Positions 7,332 to 13,596 of a stretch of 13,596 bases of DNA are shown piece after piece. Location of the stretch: positions 1 through 13,596 of the forward strand of contig SKZB01000370.1 in NCBI GenBank assembly GCA_007127615.1, written 5' to 3'. Within the stretch, counting starts at the first letter, position 1. Each line of letters starts with the position of its first letter. Source of the stretch: Phycisphaerales bacterium (GTDB lineage Bacteria > Planctomycetota > Phycisphaerae > Phycisphaerales > SM1A02). The translations under genes were made by a program, and so were the position numbers. The notes beneath the pieces are model-generated. The model worked only from the letters and a program-made list of their open reading frames with translations, did no database searches and was not told the origin of the DNA.

Positions 7332-8468
7332 ATGTTTACACGACGATTCGAAATCTTCCGCATGTTCGGCTTTCCGATCCGGATCGACCTGAGCTGGTTC
7401 ATCATTGCGATCCTGATCACCTGGTCGCTGGCGAGATTCACCTTTCCGCACTGGCACGAAGGGCTCGAGACCGGGACGTACTGGATCATGGGCGTGCTCG
7501 GCGCGCTCGGATTGTTCCTCTCCGTTCTGCTTCACGAGTTCGGCCACGCGCTGGTGGCCCAGCGCTTCGGCATGCGCATGGGCGGGATCACCTTGTTCAT
7601 CTTCGGCGGGGTCGCCGAGATGCAGGATGAATCTCCCAGCGCGAAAGTGGAATTCTGGGTCGCCATCGCCGGACCGCTCGTCAGCGTCGCCATCGCCGTC
7701 ATCTGCTGGCTCGGCGGGATGATCGGCGCGCGGACGTTTGATCACGTCCCGACCGTCGCGGTACTCAACTACCTCGCTTTGATCAACACGATTCTGGTTG
7801 TTTTCAACATGATCCCCGCCTTCCCGCTTGACGGCGGACGCGTCTTTCGCGCGGCGCTCTGGGCCCGCAGCGGCAGTTTGCGCAAAGCGACGAAGATTGC
7901 CTCCGAGCTCGGCAGCGCGTTCGGACTCGGCATGATCGTCCTCGGAGCACTGATGATTCTGGTCAATCCGATCGGTGGAATCTTCCTCGTCTTCCTGGGG
8001 TTCTTTCTCCGCCACGCCGCGAGCATGTCCTACCAGCAGGTCGTCGTTCGGCGGGCGCTGGAAGGAGAAAAGGTCCGACGTTTCATGCAGTCCGACCCCG
8101 TGACCGTCTCGCCCGAGCTGTCGCTGGACCGGCTGGTCGAAGAGTACATCTACCGCCACCATTTCAAAATGTACCCGGTGGTTGACGACTCCGGTCGAGT
8201 CGTCGGCTGTATCACCACGCGCGAAGTGCGTGAAGTGCCGACCGACCGGTGGCCGCAGACACGGGTCGGAGATATTGCCGGCAAGTGCAACGAAGAGAAC
8301 TCAGTCCACCCCGATGACGATGCCATGGATGCTCTTTCCCTGCTCAATCAAACCGGCGCCTCCCGGGCGCTCGTGATGGAGGGCGATCAACTCATCGGCG
8401 TGCTGTCGCTGAAGGACCTGATGCACTTCCTCTCGCTGAAGGTCGAGCTTGAACCGAACGGAAGATGA
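7332..8468 (+). CDS. M50-family site-2-type intramembrane metalloprotease with C-terminal CBS pair
   Basis: A membrane protease of 378 residues. The family cleaves membrane-embedded substrates such as anti-sigma factors. Residues 1-235 form the multi-helix catalytic part: HEFGH at 68-72 (zinc ligands His68 and His72, catalytic Glu69) inside a hydrophobic helix, and N-x-x-P-x-x-P-L-D-G-G at 159-169 with the third zinc ligand Asp167. Residues about 249-304 and 311-369 are two CBS motifs (YPVVDDSGRVVGCITTRE; RALVMEGDQLIGVLSLKD), expected to bind an adenine nucleotide and gate the protease. There is no PDZ domain, unlike RseP. The layout is that of mycobacterial Rip3 (Rv2625c) and archaeal S2P-CBS proteases. 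The ATG at 7332 lacks a clear ribosome-binding site but begins right before the conserved N-terminal helix, so it is kept. The neighbouring universal stress and CBS genes suggest energy-dependent stress signalling; no substrate (anti-sigma factor) gene is visible in the window. Confidence 0.96.
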   Translation: MFTRRFEIFRMFGFPIRIDLSWFIIAILITWSLARFTFPHWHEGLETGTYWIMGVLGALGLFLSVLLHEFGHALVAQRFGMRMGGITLFIFGGVAEMQDESPSAKVEFWVAIAGPLVSVAIAVICWLGGMIGARTFDHVPTVAVLNYLALINTILVVFNMIPAFPLDGGRVFRAALWARSGSLRKATKIASELGSAFGLGMIVLGALMILVNPIGGIFLVFLGFFLRHAASMSYQQVVVRRALEGEKVRRFMQSDPVTVSPELSLDRLVEEYIYRHHFKMYPVVDDSGRVVGCITTREVREVPTDRWPQTRVGDIAGKCNEENSVHPDDDAMDALSLLNQTGASRALVMEGDQLIGVLSLKDLMHFLSLKVELEPNGR

Positions 8469-8505
8469 TCTGTTGACACCCCCGTGCGAGTGATGACGCC
8501 CGATC

Positions 8506-8527
8506 ACGCCCATTCACGCATGGGCGT
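8506..8527. terminator. hairpin between convergent genes, possible bidirectional terminator
   Basis: ACGCCCAT (8506-8513) and ATGGGCGT (8520-8527) form a perfect 8-bp stem with a six-base loop; the loop contains the stop codon of the minus-strand four-helix protein gene. It sits between that gene and the convergent M50 protease gene. No U-run follows on either strand, so intrinsic termination is only a possibility. Confidence 0.35.
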
Positions 8528-8945
8528 TCAGAACCAGCACCAGCAGCAGCACGCCGCGGCCGCTCCAGAGCGCGGTCCGAATCCAGTTGCTGCGCGTCAG
8601 TCGGAGATGCGCTTCCCGGTCGAAACCGGCGCCGAGCCGACGATGCTGCGGCACCTGCAGCAGAAACGTCGAACCCCAGATGCCGGCCAGACCCGCCGCA
8701 TTGATCAGCAACCAGGCGCCGGGCATCCCTTCGGGCGGTTGGATCAGTAACCAGAGCCCGGTTCCGAGTTCGATCGTCATCGCCGGCAGGACCACCCAGG
8801 TGGTGCGTTGCTGATGGATCTGCTCATAGGCCGGAAACCCGGCGCGGCCCACCCGCGCGAACATCGGGTAATGCACAACCTGCACGAACCAGATCAGCCC
8901 GATCATCATCCAGGTCGCGGCGCCATGAATCAGAAAGATCGTCAC
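8514..8945 (-). CDS. four-helix integral membrane protein of unknown function
   Basis: A small membrane protein of 143 residues with four hydrophobic helices (about 4-24, 48-68, 76-97 and 121-141). I recognise the type as a widespread uncharacterised membrane protein but cannot name the family safely. Visible conserved-looking motifs are WFVQVVHYPMF (19-29) at the end of helix 1, IHQQRTTWVVLPAM (43-56) leading into helix 2, and TIELGTGLWLL in helix 2; several histidines near membrane edges (25, 44, 101) could bind haem or metal, which is speculation. The longer frame to 9011 is rejected: GTG at 8945 overlaps the TGA of the upstream hydrolase gene by GTGA, the classical arrangement for translational coupling, and gives a protein starting just before helix 1. 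Its ribosome-binding site is weak, in line with coupling. It is the last gene of a probable leftward operon. Confidence 0.75.
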   Translation of the reverse strand: MTIFLIHGAATWMMIGLIWFVQVVHYPMFARVGRAGFPAYEQIHQQRTTWVVLPAMTIELGTGLWLLIQPPEGMPGAWLLINAAGLAGIWGSTFLLQVPQHRRLGAGFDREAHLRLTRSNWIRTALWSGRGVLLLVLVLNAHA

Positions 8946-10525
8946 GGCCCGTTCGCGTCGCCCGACGGCTCGCCCTCGCCGCCACCTGATCGCTCGAATT
9001 GAAGCAGCCACTCGACGGCGTCTTCCAGTACGGCGTTGACGATCAGCACGTGCCCGAGGCGTTCACGCTCTTCGTATTCCACCGGAAGCCCCTGCTCGCG
9101 CGCGGCGGCGGTGACCTCACGGAGTGACTCCGGCGTGATGATGCGATCGTACTGCGCGCCGTAGATGCGCACCGGCGGATGGTTTTCTGCATCGTGACGG
9201 GTGAAACGCCCCGCACCCGCGATGCAGGCCGCCGCGGCCATGAGATTCCGCCGGGCGTTCAGGACGGCGACACTCGCGACCCCGCCCAGCGAGTGCCCGA
9301 TGAAATAGATCCGGTCGTGATCGACGGCGTAACGACGATCCATGACCTTGAGCAGGTGGTCGAGATACGACACATCACCGGTCAGCGGGTAGGTCAGCGG
9401 CGCCGCGATCAGAAAATCGTGCTTCTCGGCCAGGTCGGTCAGCAGACCGGCGCCGTACGCTCGCATGAACATGAACTCATCGCCCCCCGCGCCGTGCAGC
9501 GCGATGACCAACGGCCGCGCCCGGGCGGGCTCCCGCGCCACCGACGCCGGGGCGTGGATTGAAAGCGGCCACGCCGAACCGTTCACCTCCAACGGGCTCC
9601 AATAGGTGCCGGCCTTCTTCAGGTAGGGATCGACCCCCCGCTCCACCGCGCGAACCTCCGCTTCGAGCGCCGCGCTGATGAGGGCCGGTTTTGCCAGAAG
9701 TTCGGCGGAGGACATTGGATTCGGATTCGCGGTCAATTGGCGCAGGCGTCGGCGGCATTGTTCGACCGCGCCGGGGACCGGTGACCCGGCCGCCGCCTGA
9801 TCCAACCGGGCCGTCAGCTCCCGACGTTTCAGTTCCGGTGCGATGTCAAGCAGATGGATCGCCCGGCCGGGCAGCACCACGCCGTTCTCGAATTCGACGG
9901 TGACATTGATCGTGGCGGTCGTCCGTTCGTGGCTCCCGAGCAGATCGCCCGGCTTGAAAGAGGCGCGGCCGTCCTGATCCGGCTCCATCGAGAGCTCGAC
10001 GTCCGGATCCGCCGCCGTCACCCGGAAACGAAACGGCGCGATTCGTTCCGGCGCCCGCGTACCCGAGAGACGGATCAGCTTCAGCTCAATCGGCGAGTCG
10101 CGATTCGTCACGATCGACGGGGAGACGGCCGGATGCAGCGACAGATGAGACGAGATGGACGGATCGGGCGGCCCCCGGTCATCCAGTTCCCAACTGAGCT
10201 GACGGATCAGCGTGATGGCCCGGCCGAGTTGCCCGCGGAAGAAGTAGGCCGCCGCCGTGTCGAATCGTCGTTGAATTCGGGAAAGTTGCGGGCCTTCCGG
10301 CGGATTCGCCGCCAGGGCCTCTTCAAACGCCAGATACACCCGCGCCAGATCGGCCCGGTCGGCCGGCTGGGCGGGCAGGCGATCGGGAGTGGGGCCGTCA
10401 CCCACCGCAACGGCCCGCAGGCCGGGGATGCCCACGATCGCAAGCAAAACAAGCATGATAAGTCCCGCGCGCCGGTTCATCGTGCGCTCGAGTTCGTCGG
10501 CGGGTGCCGATGGGTTGCGGGACAT
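8942..10525 (-). CDS. exported or anchored alpha/beta-hydrolase (esterase-like) with long N-terminal region
   Basis: The protein has 527 residues. A signal sequence or anchor covers about 18-42 (basic MNRRA, then LIMLVLLAIVGIPGL), so it acts in the periplasm or at the membrane. Residues about 335-512 are an alpha/beta-hydrolase domain: oxyanion-hole HGAGG (344-348), nucleophile elbow GHSLGG (Ser412), likely acid Asp460 (GAQYD) and His492 (LGHVL). It resembles the esterase/PHB-depolymerase and prolyl-oligopeptidase C-terminal group; the substrate is unknown. Residues about 55-115 are helical (a TPR-like look, not a clear repeat), and 135-230 look like a beta-sandwich; these are not assigned. 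The ATG at 10525 is chosen over the frame's first start at 10615 because GGAGG lies 7 bases before it and the signal sequence then follows closely. The upstream methyltransferase gene ends 95 bases before; the downstream membrane gene overlaps by four bases. Confidence 0.87.
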   Translation of the reverse strand: MSRNPSAPADELERTMNRRAGLIMLVLLAIVGIPGLRAVAVGDGPTPDRLPAQPADRADLARVYLAFEEALAANPPEGPQLSRIQRRFDTAAAYFFRGQLGRAITLIRQLSWELDDRGPPDPSISSHLSLHPAVSPSIVTNRDSPIELKLIRLSGTRAPERIAPFRFRVTAADPDVELSMEPDQDGRASFKPGDLLGSHERTTATINVTVEFENGVVLPGRAIHLLDIAPELKRRELTARLDQAAAGSPVPGAVEQCRRRLRQLTANPNPMSSAELLAKPALISAALEAEVRAVERGVDPYLKKAGTYWSPLEVNGSAWPLSIHAPASVAREPARARPLVIALHGAGGDEFMFMRAYGAGLLTDLAEKHDFLIAAPLTYPLTGDVSYLDHLLKVMDRRYAVDHDRIYFIGHSLGGVASVAVLNARRNLMAAAACIAGAGRFTRHDAENHPPVRIYGAQYDRIITPESLREVTAAAREQGLPVEYEERERLGHVLIVNAVLEDAVEWLLQFERSGGGEGEPSGDANGP

Positions 10526-10532
10526 CACCTTT

Positions 10533-10537
10533 CCTCC
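10533..10537 (-). promoter_or_regulatory. Shine-Dalgarno GGAGG that fixes the hydrolase start
   Basis: GGAGG on the minus strand, 7 bases before ATG 10525, decides against the longer frame starting at 10615, whose extra 30 residues would precede the signal sequence. Confidence 0.75.
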
Positions 10538-10563
10538 GGCATTCGTGGAAAATGAAGCATGAG

Positions 10564-10591
10564 GTTCCCGGCCGCAATCGAACGCCGGAAC
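10564..10591. other. inverted repeat in the gap between methyltransferase and hydrolase genes
   Basis: GTTCCCGGC (10564-10572) and GCCGGAAC (10584-10591) pair as an 8-bp stem with one bulged base and an 11-base loop. On the minus strand it would lie after the methyltransferase stop and before the hydrolase start. A short T-rich stretch follows only some 10 bases later, so a weak terminator or attenuating structure is possible but uncertain. Confidence 0.25.
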
Positions 10592-10620
10592 GTGGTCGGC
10601 ACGTGGCGCCCTCAACGCCG

Positions 10621-11268
10621 TCAGTGCCGCAGCACAATCGTGGCGTCGTGGCCGTCCAGATATTCCTGCGTAAAACTGACGCGCGGGCTCAACGAGAGTC
10701 CCCAGTCAAGCCACTGCACGGTCTTGAACCGCCGCGCGGGCTTGAGATCCTTCGCGAGCCATTTCGGATCGGCCCGGTCGGAGAGAAAGTTGAACACCAC
10801 CCCCTGCTGGGCGGTGCGGAAGCAGAGTTCGACCAGCCGCTGCGCGGTCGCGCTCTCCATCGTGTTCAACGTGCCGGAAATCGTGATCCAGTCCGCCCGC
10901 GCGGTGTCCAGCCAGGAGCTGTCGAGCAGCAGATCCGCGGTATGAAAACGGCACCGATCAAGATTTCTCTCCCGGGCGTGTTCGATCATGTCCGCCATGG
11001 CGTCAATTCCGATGAAGTTGCGAAAGCTCACCCCCGCCTCGTGAAGGTAGGCCGCGAAGTCACCGTGACCGCACCCGACGTCGAGCAGTGAGCATCCTTC
11101 AAACGGCACGAGTTCGCACATCACCGCAAAGCGGAGCATCTGGGCTTCACGGCTTCCCCAGAGCGTGGCGCGAAATCCCGCGCCGTGCTGGCGCAACGCC
11201 TCCCGGTAGGGTGAGAGATACTCCGCCGGGCGATCGGGGGGCGGCGTCGTTGGCTCGGTCTTGCTCAT
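10621..11268 (-). CDS. class I SAM-dependent methyltransferase
   Basis: A soluble cytoplasmic protein of 215 residues with the class I Rossmann methyltransferase fold. Motif I is LLDVGCGHGDF (61-71), the SAM-binding glycine loop; the acidic residue after strand 2 is Asp89 (GIDAMADMI); a following motif with Asp112 (HTADLL) fits adenine binding. The strand-4 region is DWITISGTLNT (126-136). The N-terminal helix region (15-55, with WGSREAQMLRF) precedes the core. The substrate cannot be told; the methyltransferase-11/12/25 group is the nearest type. The ATG at 11268 has GAGGAG about 11 bases upstream. It is the first gene of a leftward run with the hydrolase and the four-helix protein, and divergent from sppA with 148 bases between start codons. 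Whether the methyltransferase acts with the hydrolase is not shown by the sequence. Confidence 0.87.
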   Translation of the reverse strand: MSKTEPTTPPPDRPAEYLSPYREALRQHGAGFRATLWGSREAQMLRFAVMCELVPFEGCSLLDVGCGHGDFAAYLHEAGVSFRNFIGIDAMADMIEHARERNLDRCRFHTADLLLDSSWLDTARADWITISGTLNTMESATAQRLVELCFRTAQQGVVFNFLSDRADPKWLAKDLKPARRFKTVQWLDWGLSLSPRVSFTQEYLDGHDATIVLRH

Positions 11269-11360
11269 GGGTCGGCTGGCTCCTCGAGAAGCCCGGTGAA
11301 TCGATCACGTGTCCCCAGGGGGTTCGACGCCGCACGGACGACGGGAAGCTGGCTGTGGTA

Positions 11361-11380
11361 CCATACGGCATATCGTACGG
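11361..11380. promoter_or_regulatory. imperfect palindrome in the methyltransferase/sppA divergent region
   Basis: CCATACGGCATATCGTACGG has 7-base arms (CCATACG/CGTACGG, one mismatch) around GCATAT. It lies 36 bases before the sppA start and about 92 bases from the methyltransferase start. It could be an operator or simply contain a promoter -10; no partner -35 was found. Confidence 0.3.
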
Positions 11381-11402
11381 GTTCAGTTCCCCCGCGTCTC
11401 TC

Positions 11403-11410
11403 GAGGAAAG
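11403..11410 (+). promoter_or_regulatory. Shine-Dalgarno GAGGAAAG that fixes the sppA start
   Basis: GAGGAAAG is followed by six bases and ATG 11417. The frame is open back to 11309, but the extra 36 residues have no ribosome-binding site of their own and run through the divergent promoter region. Confidence 0.7.
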
Positions 11411-11416
11411 TCTGTC

Positions 11417-12466
11417 ATGTCCGACCCCCCCGCACCATCGCCCGGCTCACCCCATCCACCCGCCAGCCGCCACGTCATACACGTTCAGGCGAAACCGGGC
11501 GGCTTCTGGCGTGCGATCAGTTTCGCCGGCGCGCTGCTGCTCTTTCTGATGGTCTTCATCGCCGGCATTTTCTTCGGTGTTCTCGGCACGCTCATCGAAC
11601 CCGATGTCATCATGGAGCAGACCTACCGGGACGGTGACCGAAACCGGATCGCCATTCTGCCGATCGAAGGGCTGATCACCGACCGTCAGGCACGCTTTTC
11701 GCGTTCGGCGGTTGAGCACCTGCTGGACGATCGGCGGTTGCGTGCCGTCGTGCTGCGCGTCGATTCCCCCGGCGGCGGTGTCACCGCGTCGGACCAGATC
11801 TGGTATCAGATCGATCGCCTCCGGCAGGCCGGCGTTCCGGTCGTCGCCAGCTACGGCGGCGTGGCGGCGTCGGGCGGCTACTACGTCTCCTGCCATGCCG
11901 ATCACATCGTTGCGGAAACCACCAGCATCACCGGCTCGATCGGCGTCATCGCGCAGGTCATGACGCTCGAAGGCCTCATGGACAAGGTCGGCATCGAACC
12001 GGTGACGATCGTCGCCACCGGTTCGCCCGAGAAGGACGTGGCGAACAATATCTTTCGCGAGTGGACCGAAGATGATCGTCAACGGGTGATCTCGATCATC
12101 GACGGCGCCTTCGAGACCTTCAAGGAACGCGTACAAAACGGACGCCGCGGCGTGATTGTCGACGAAGGCAACCTTGCGTCCGTGGCCAACGGCAGCGTCT
12201 TTACCGCGCGGCAGGCGCTCGATGCCGGCCTGATTGACTCCATCGGTTATCTCGACGATGCAATCGCGGAAGCCGAACGACAGGCCGGCCTGACCGCCGA
12301 TCGCTCCACCGTCGTCCGCCTGTCGGAACCGCCGACGCTCTTCGGCGATTCGCTGTTCTTCCGTCGGCATGATTCTTCGGCCGCGGTGCGTCGTATCGAT
12401 GGTGAATCGTTGCGGGATCTCGTCAACGATCTCGCCACGCCGCGCATCATGTATCTCATGCGGTAG
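11417..12466 (+). CDS. sppA: signal peptide peptidase SppA (S49 family), short form
   Basis: A membrane-anchored serine protease of 349 residues that degrades leftover signal peptides and possibly other membrane peptides. A Pro/Ser-rich cytoplasmic N-terminus (1-30) precedes one membrane anchor (about 33-58). The S49 domain follows: RVDSPGGGVTASD (114-126) and the nucleophile region GGVAASGGYY with Ser152, then ITGSIGV (171-177). The general base in this family is a lysine in a segment like KSGKYKD; here it reads ATGSPEKD, so Lys206 is the likely base. Ser152 to Lys206 is 54 residues, against 52 in Bacillus subtilis SppA (Ser147/Lys199), agreeing with two inserted residues. The length fits the single-domain Bacillus type, not the doubled E. 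coli type. The start is fixed by the strong ribosome-binding site. It is followed after 36 bases by the secreted toroid protein gene, probably co-transcribed; upstream it is divergent from the methyltransferase. Confidence 0.95.
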   Translation: MSDPPAPSPGSPHPPASRHVIHVQAKPGGFWRAISFAGALLLFLMVFIAGIFFGVLGTLIEPDVIMEQTYRDGDRNRIAILPIEGLITDRQARFSRSAVEHLLDDRRLRAVVLRVDSPGGGVTASDQIWYQIDRLRQAGVPVVASYGGVAASGGYYVSCHADHIVAETTSITGSIGVIAQVMTLEGLMDKVGIEPVTIVATGSPEKDVANNIFREWTEDDRQRVISIIDGAFETFKERVQNGRRGVIVDEGNLASVANGSVFTARQALDAGLIDSIGYLDDAIAEAERQAGLTADRSTVVRLSEPPTLFGDSLFFRRHDSSAAVRRIDGESLRDLVNDLATPRIMYLMR

Positions 12467-12502
12467 TGAACGCCGCGCGAATTCTTTCACGGGGGATTCG
12501 TG

Positions 12503-13596
12503 ATGTTCCGTCACCGACCAGTCCACCATGCGAGATTGATCTTCACCACGTTCGTCGGTGCCGCCGTGCTGTTTTCCGGCGCGGCGATGGGCAAGGACAT
12601 CGAGCCCCGCGATCTGACCGATGAACACATCAGCGCTGCGATCGAGGCGCTGGTGGAGGAACTGCACGAGCGCAAAGATGGCCGGACGTTCTGGGACGCC
12701 GACCGCGGCCGGGGCGACGGGAGCCAGTTTCAGACCGGCGGCTACACCGCGCTGGTTGTTTTGTCCCTGCTCTACGCCGGCGAGTCCTACCAGAGCCCGC
12801 GGATGGCGGATGCGATTCGCTATCTGCAGGATCTGGAGATGGAAGGGACCTACGCCGTCGCGGTTCGCGCGATGATCTGGGCGATGCTGCCCCCCCGCTT
12901 TCAATCGAATCTGGAGCGTGACGCGCGCTGGCTGATCAATGGATTCAGCCGTGATGCCGGCGGTTGGGCCTACTATCAGTTGCCGACCACGACGGTTCGT
13001 GACAATTCACTCCGTCAGTACGGCGGGCTCGGATTGTGGGAGGCGGCCCAGCGCGGCGTTCGCGTTCCCAACCAACTCTGGCAGGCGCTCGAACGGGGCT
13101 ACCTCGAGATGCGGCTGGCCGACGGCGGATGGAATTACCGGGGCAGCGGACCGGCCACCGGATCGATGACCGCCGCCGGCGTCGGCACGCTCTTCATGAT
13201 TCAGGACATCCTGCACGCCGGTGATCGGGTCCGACTTCGGCCCCAACGTGATCCGTCCGAGGCGGAACGAGCTTTGGAATCCGGCCTCAACTGGCTTTCC
13301 GAACACTTCCGGTCCGATGAGAATCCCGGCCGCGACCAGTATTTCTACTACTACCTCTACGGCGTCGAACGCGTCGGACTCGCCAGCGGGTTCAAGTACT
13401 TCGGCGAACACGACTGGTACCGGGAAGGCGCTGCGGAACTGATTCATCGCCTCTGCGCGTGGGATCCGCAGGCGGAAACCATGACCGTGCATCGCACGCT
13501 GTACGGTGACGGTCGGCGGGCCCGACCCCGGAACGACGATCTGGCCTTTGCGCTCATGTTTCTCAGCCGGGGGCGCGTTCCGGTGGCGTTCAACAA
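12503..13596 (+). CDS. secreted prenyltransferase/squalene-cyclase-like toroid protein, probably followed by DUF4159 (3' end outside window)
   Basis: The frame runs without a stop from ATG 12503 to the right edge (364 codons), so it is a partial gene. A signal peptide is visible (about 1-29: basic RHRPVHHAR, hydrophobic LIFTTFVGAAVLFSGAA, cut near Met-Gly-Lys). The rest looks like an alpha/alpha toroid of the squalene-cyclase/prenyltransferase superfamily: helical repeats with QTGGYTALVVLSLLYAG, GGWAYYQLP, DGGWNYRGSG (QW-like) and SMTAAGVGTLFMIQDIL, and a later YYYYLYGVERVG segment. The DxDD motif of true cyclases is not seen, so enzymatic cyclisation is not claimed. The terminal LSRGRVPVAFN matches the junction that, in planctomycete proteins known to me, leads to a DUF4159 domain. 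GGGGGA (12491-12496) lies six bases before the ATG; GTG 12500 is the alternative. It follows sppA by 36 bases. Confidence 0.85.
   Translation, partial: MFRHRPVHHARLIFTTFVGAAVLFSGAAMGKDIEPRDLTDEHISAAIEALVEELHERKDGRTFWDADRGRGDGSQFQTGGYTALVVLSLLYAGESYQSPRMADAIRYLQDLEMEGTYAVAVRAMIWAMLPPRFQSNLERDARWLINGFSRDAGGWAYYQLPTTTVRDNSLRQYGGLGLWEAAQRGVRVPNQLWQALERGYLEMRLADGGWNYRGSGPATGSMTAAGVGTLFMIQDILHAGDRVRLRPQRDPSEAERALESGLNWLSEHFRSDENPGRDQYFYYYLYGVERVGLASGFKYFGEHDWYREGAAELIHRLCAWDPQAETMTVHRTLYGDGRRARPRNDDLAFALMFLSRGRVPVAFN

Noticed and set aside
6828..8162. 444-codon minus-strand open frame opposite the zinc-ribbon and M50 genes
   Set aside because: The translation is low-complexity, charged and without domains; the plus strand carries HEFGH and the CBS pair.
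11309..11416. Longer SppA starting at 11309
   Set aside because: The extension runs through the promoter region and the palindrome, and the strong GAGGAAAG marks ATG 11417.
11447..12904. 485-codon minus-strand open frame opposite sppA and the toroid gene
   Set aside because: It is longer than sppA itself, but shows no recognisable motif, while the plus strand encodes SppA with its serine region and a good ribosome-binding site.

Overview
The window is bacterial, high-G+C (roughly 60-65 % by eye) chromosomal DNA, densely packed with genes. It shows no mobile element, tRNA, rRNA or CRISPR array, and no gene-free stretch longer than about 210 bases. The best taxonomic guess is a member of the Planctomycetota, perhaps of the Phycisphaerae. 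The main reason is the last gene, a secreted squalene-cyclase-like toroid protein ending in a motif typical of the long planctomycete proteins that continue into DUF4159. This assignment is inference and was not tested by any search.

Left edge (1-1322, +): the C-terminal part of a large GDH2-type NAD-dependent glutamate dehydrogenase. Central block (1455-8468): a stress and ion-homeostasis cluster. A tandem universal stress protein is followed 42 bases later by a P2-type cation-pumping ATPase, both on +. Convergent to them, 12 bases away, lies a minus-strand pair: a CBS-pair protein and then a VIT1/CCC1-type Fe/Mn transporter. Divergent from the CBS gene are a small zinc-ribbon membrane protein and an M50 (site-2) intramembrane protease carrying a CBS pair, both on +. 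The block holds three proteins with putative adenine-nucleotide-binding modules (two Usp domains and four CBS motifs) beside two ion transporters and a membrane protease. This parts list strikingly resembles that of the mycobacterial DosR dormancy regulon (tandem USP, CtpF next to a USP, Hrp1, Rip3), although no DosR-like regulator or operator is visible here.

Minus-strand block (8514-11268): SAM-dependent methyltransferase, then a secreted or anchored alpha/beta-hydrolase with a long unexplained N-terminal region, then a four-helix membrane protein whose GTG start overlaps the hydrolase stop (GTGA). This is a probable operon transcribed leftwards. Right edge (11417-13596, +): an SppA-type signal peptide peptidase and, 36 bases downstream, the toroid protein that runs off the window.

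Several starts were moved inward from the longest possible reading frame because a good Shine-Dalgarno sequence marks a later start codon (VIT1 transporter, hydrolase, SppA, zinc-ribbon protein) or because of translational coupling (four-helix protein). Features of most interest: the P-type ATPase has lost most SERCA-type calcium ligands; a perfect 15-bp tandem duplication doubles the ribosome-binding site of the universal stress protein gene; the SppA catalytic-lysine region is altered; and the small zinc-ribbon membrane protein sits inside the stress cluster.
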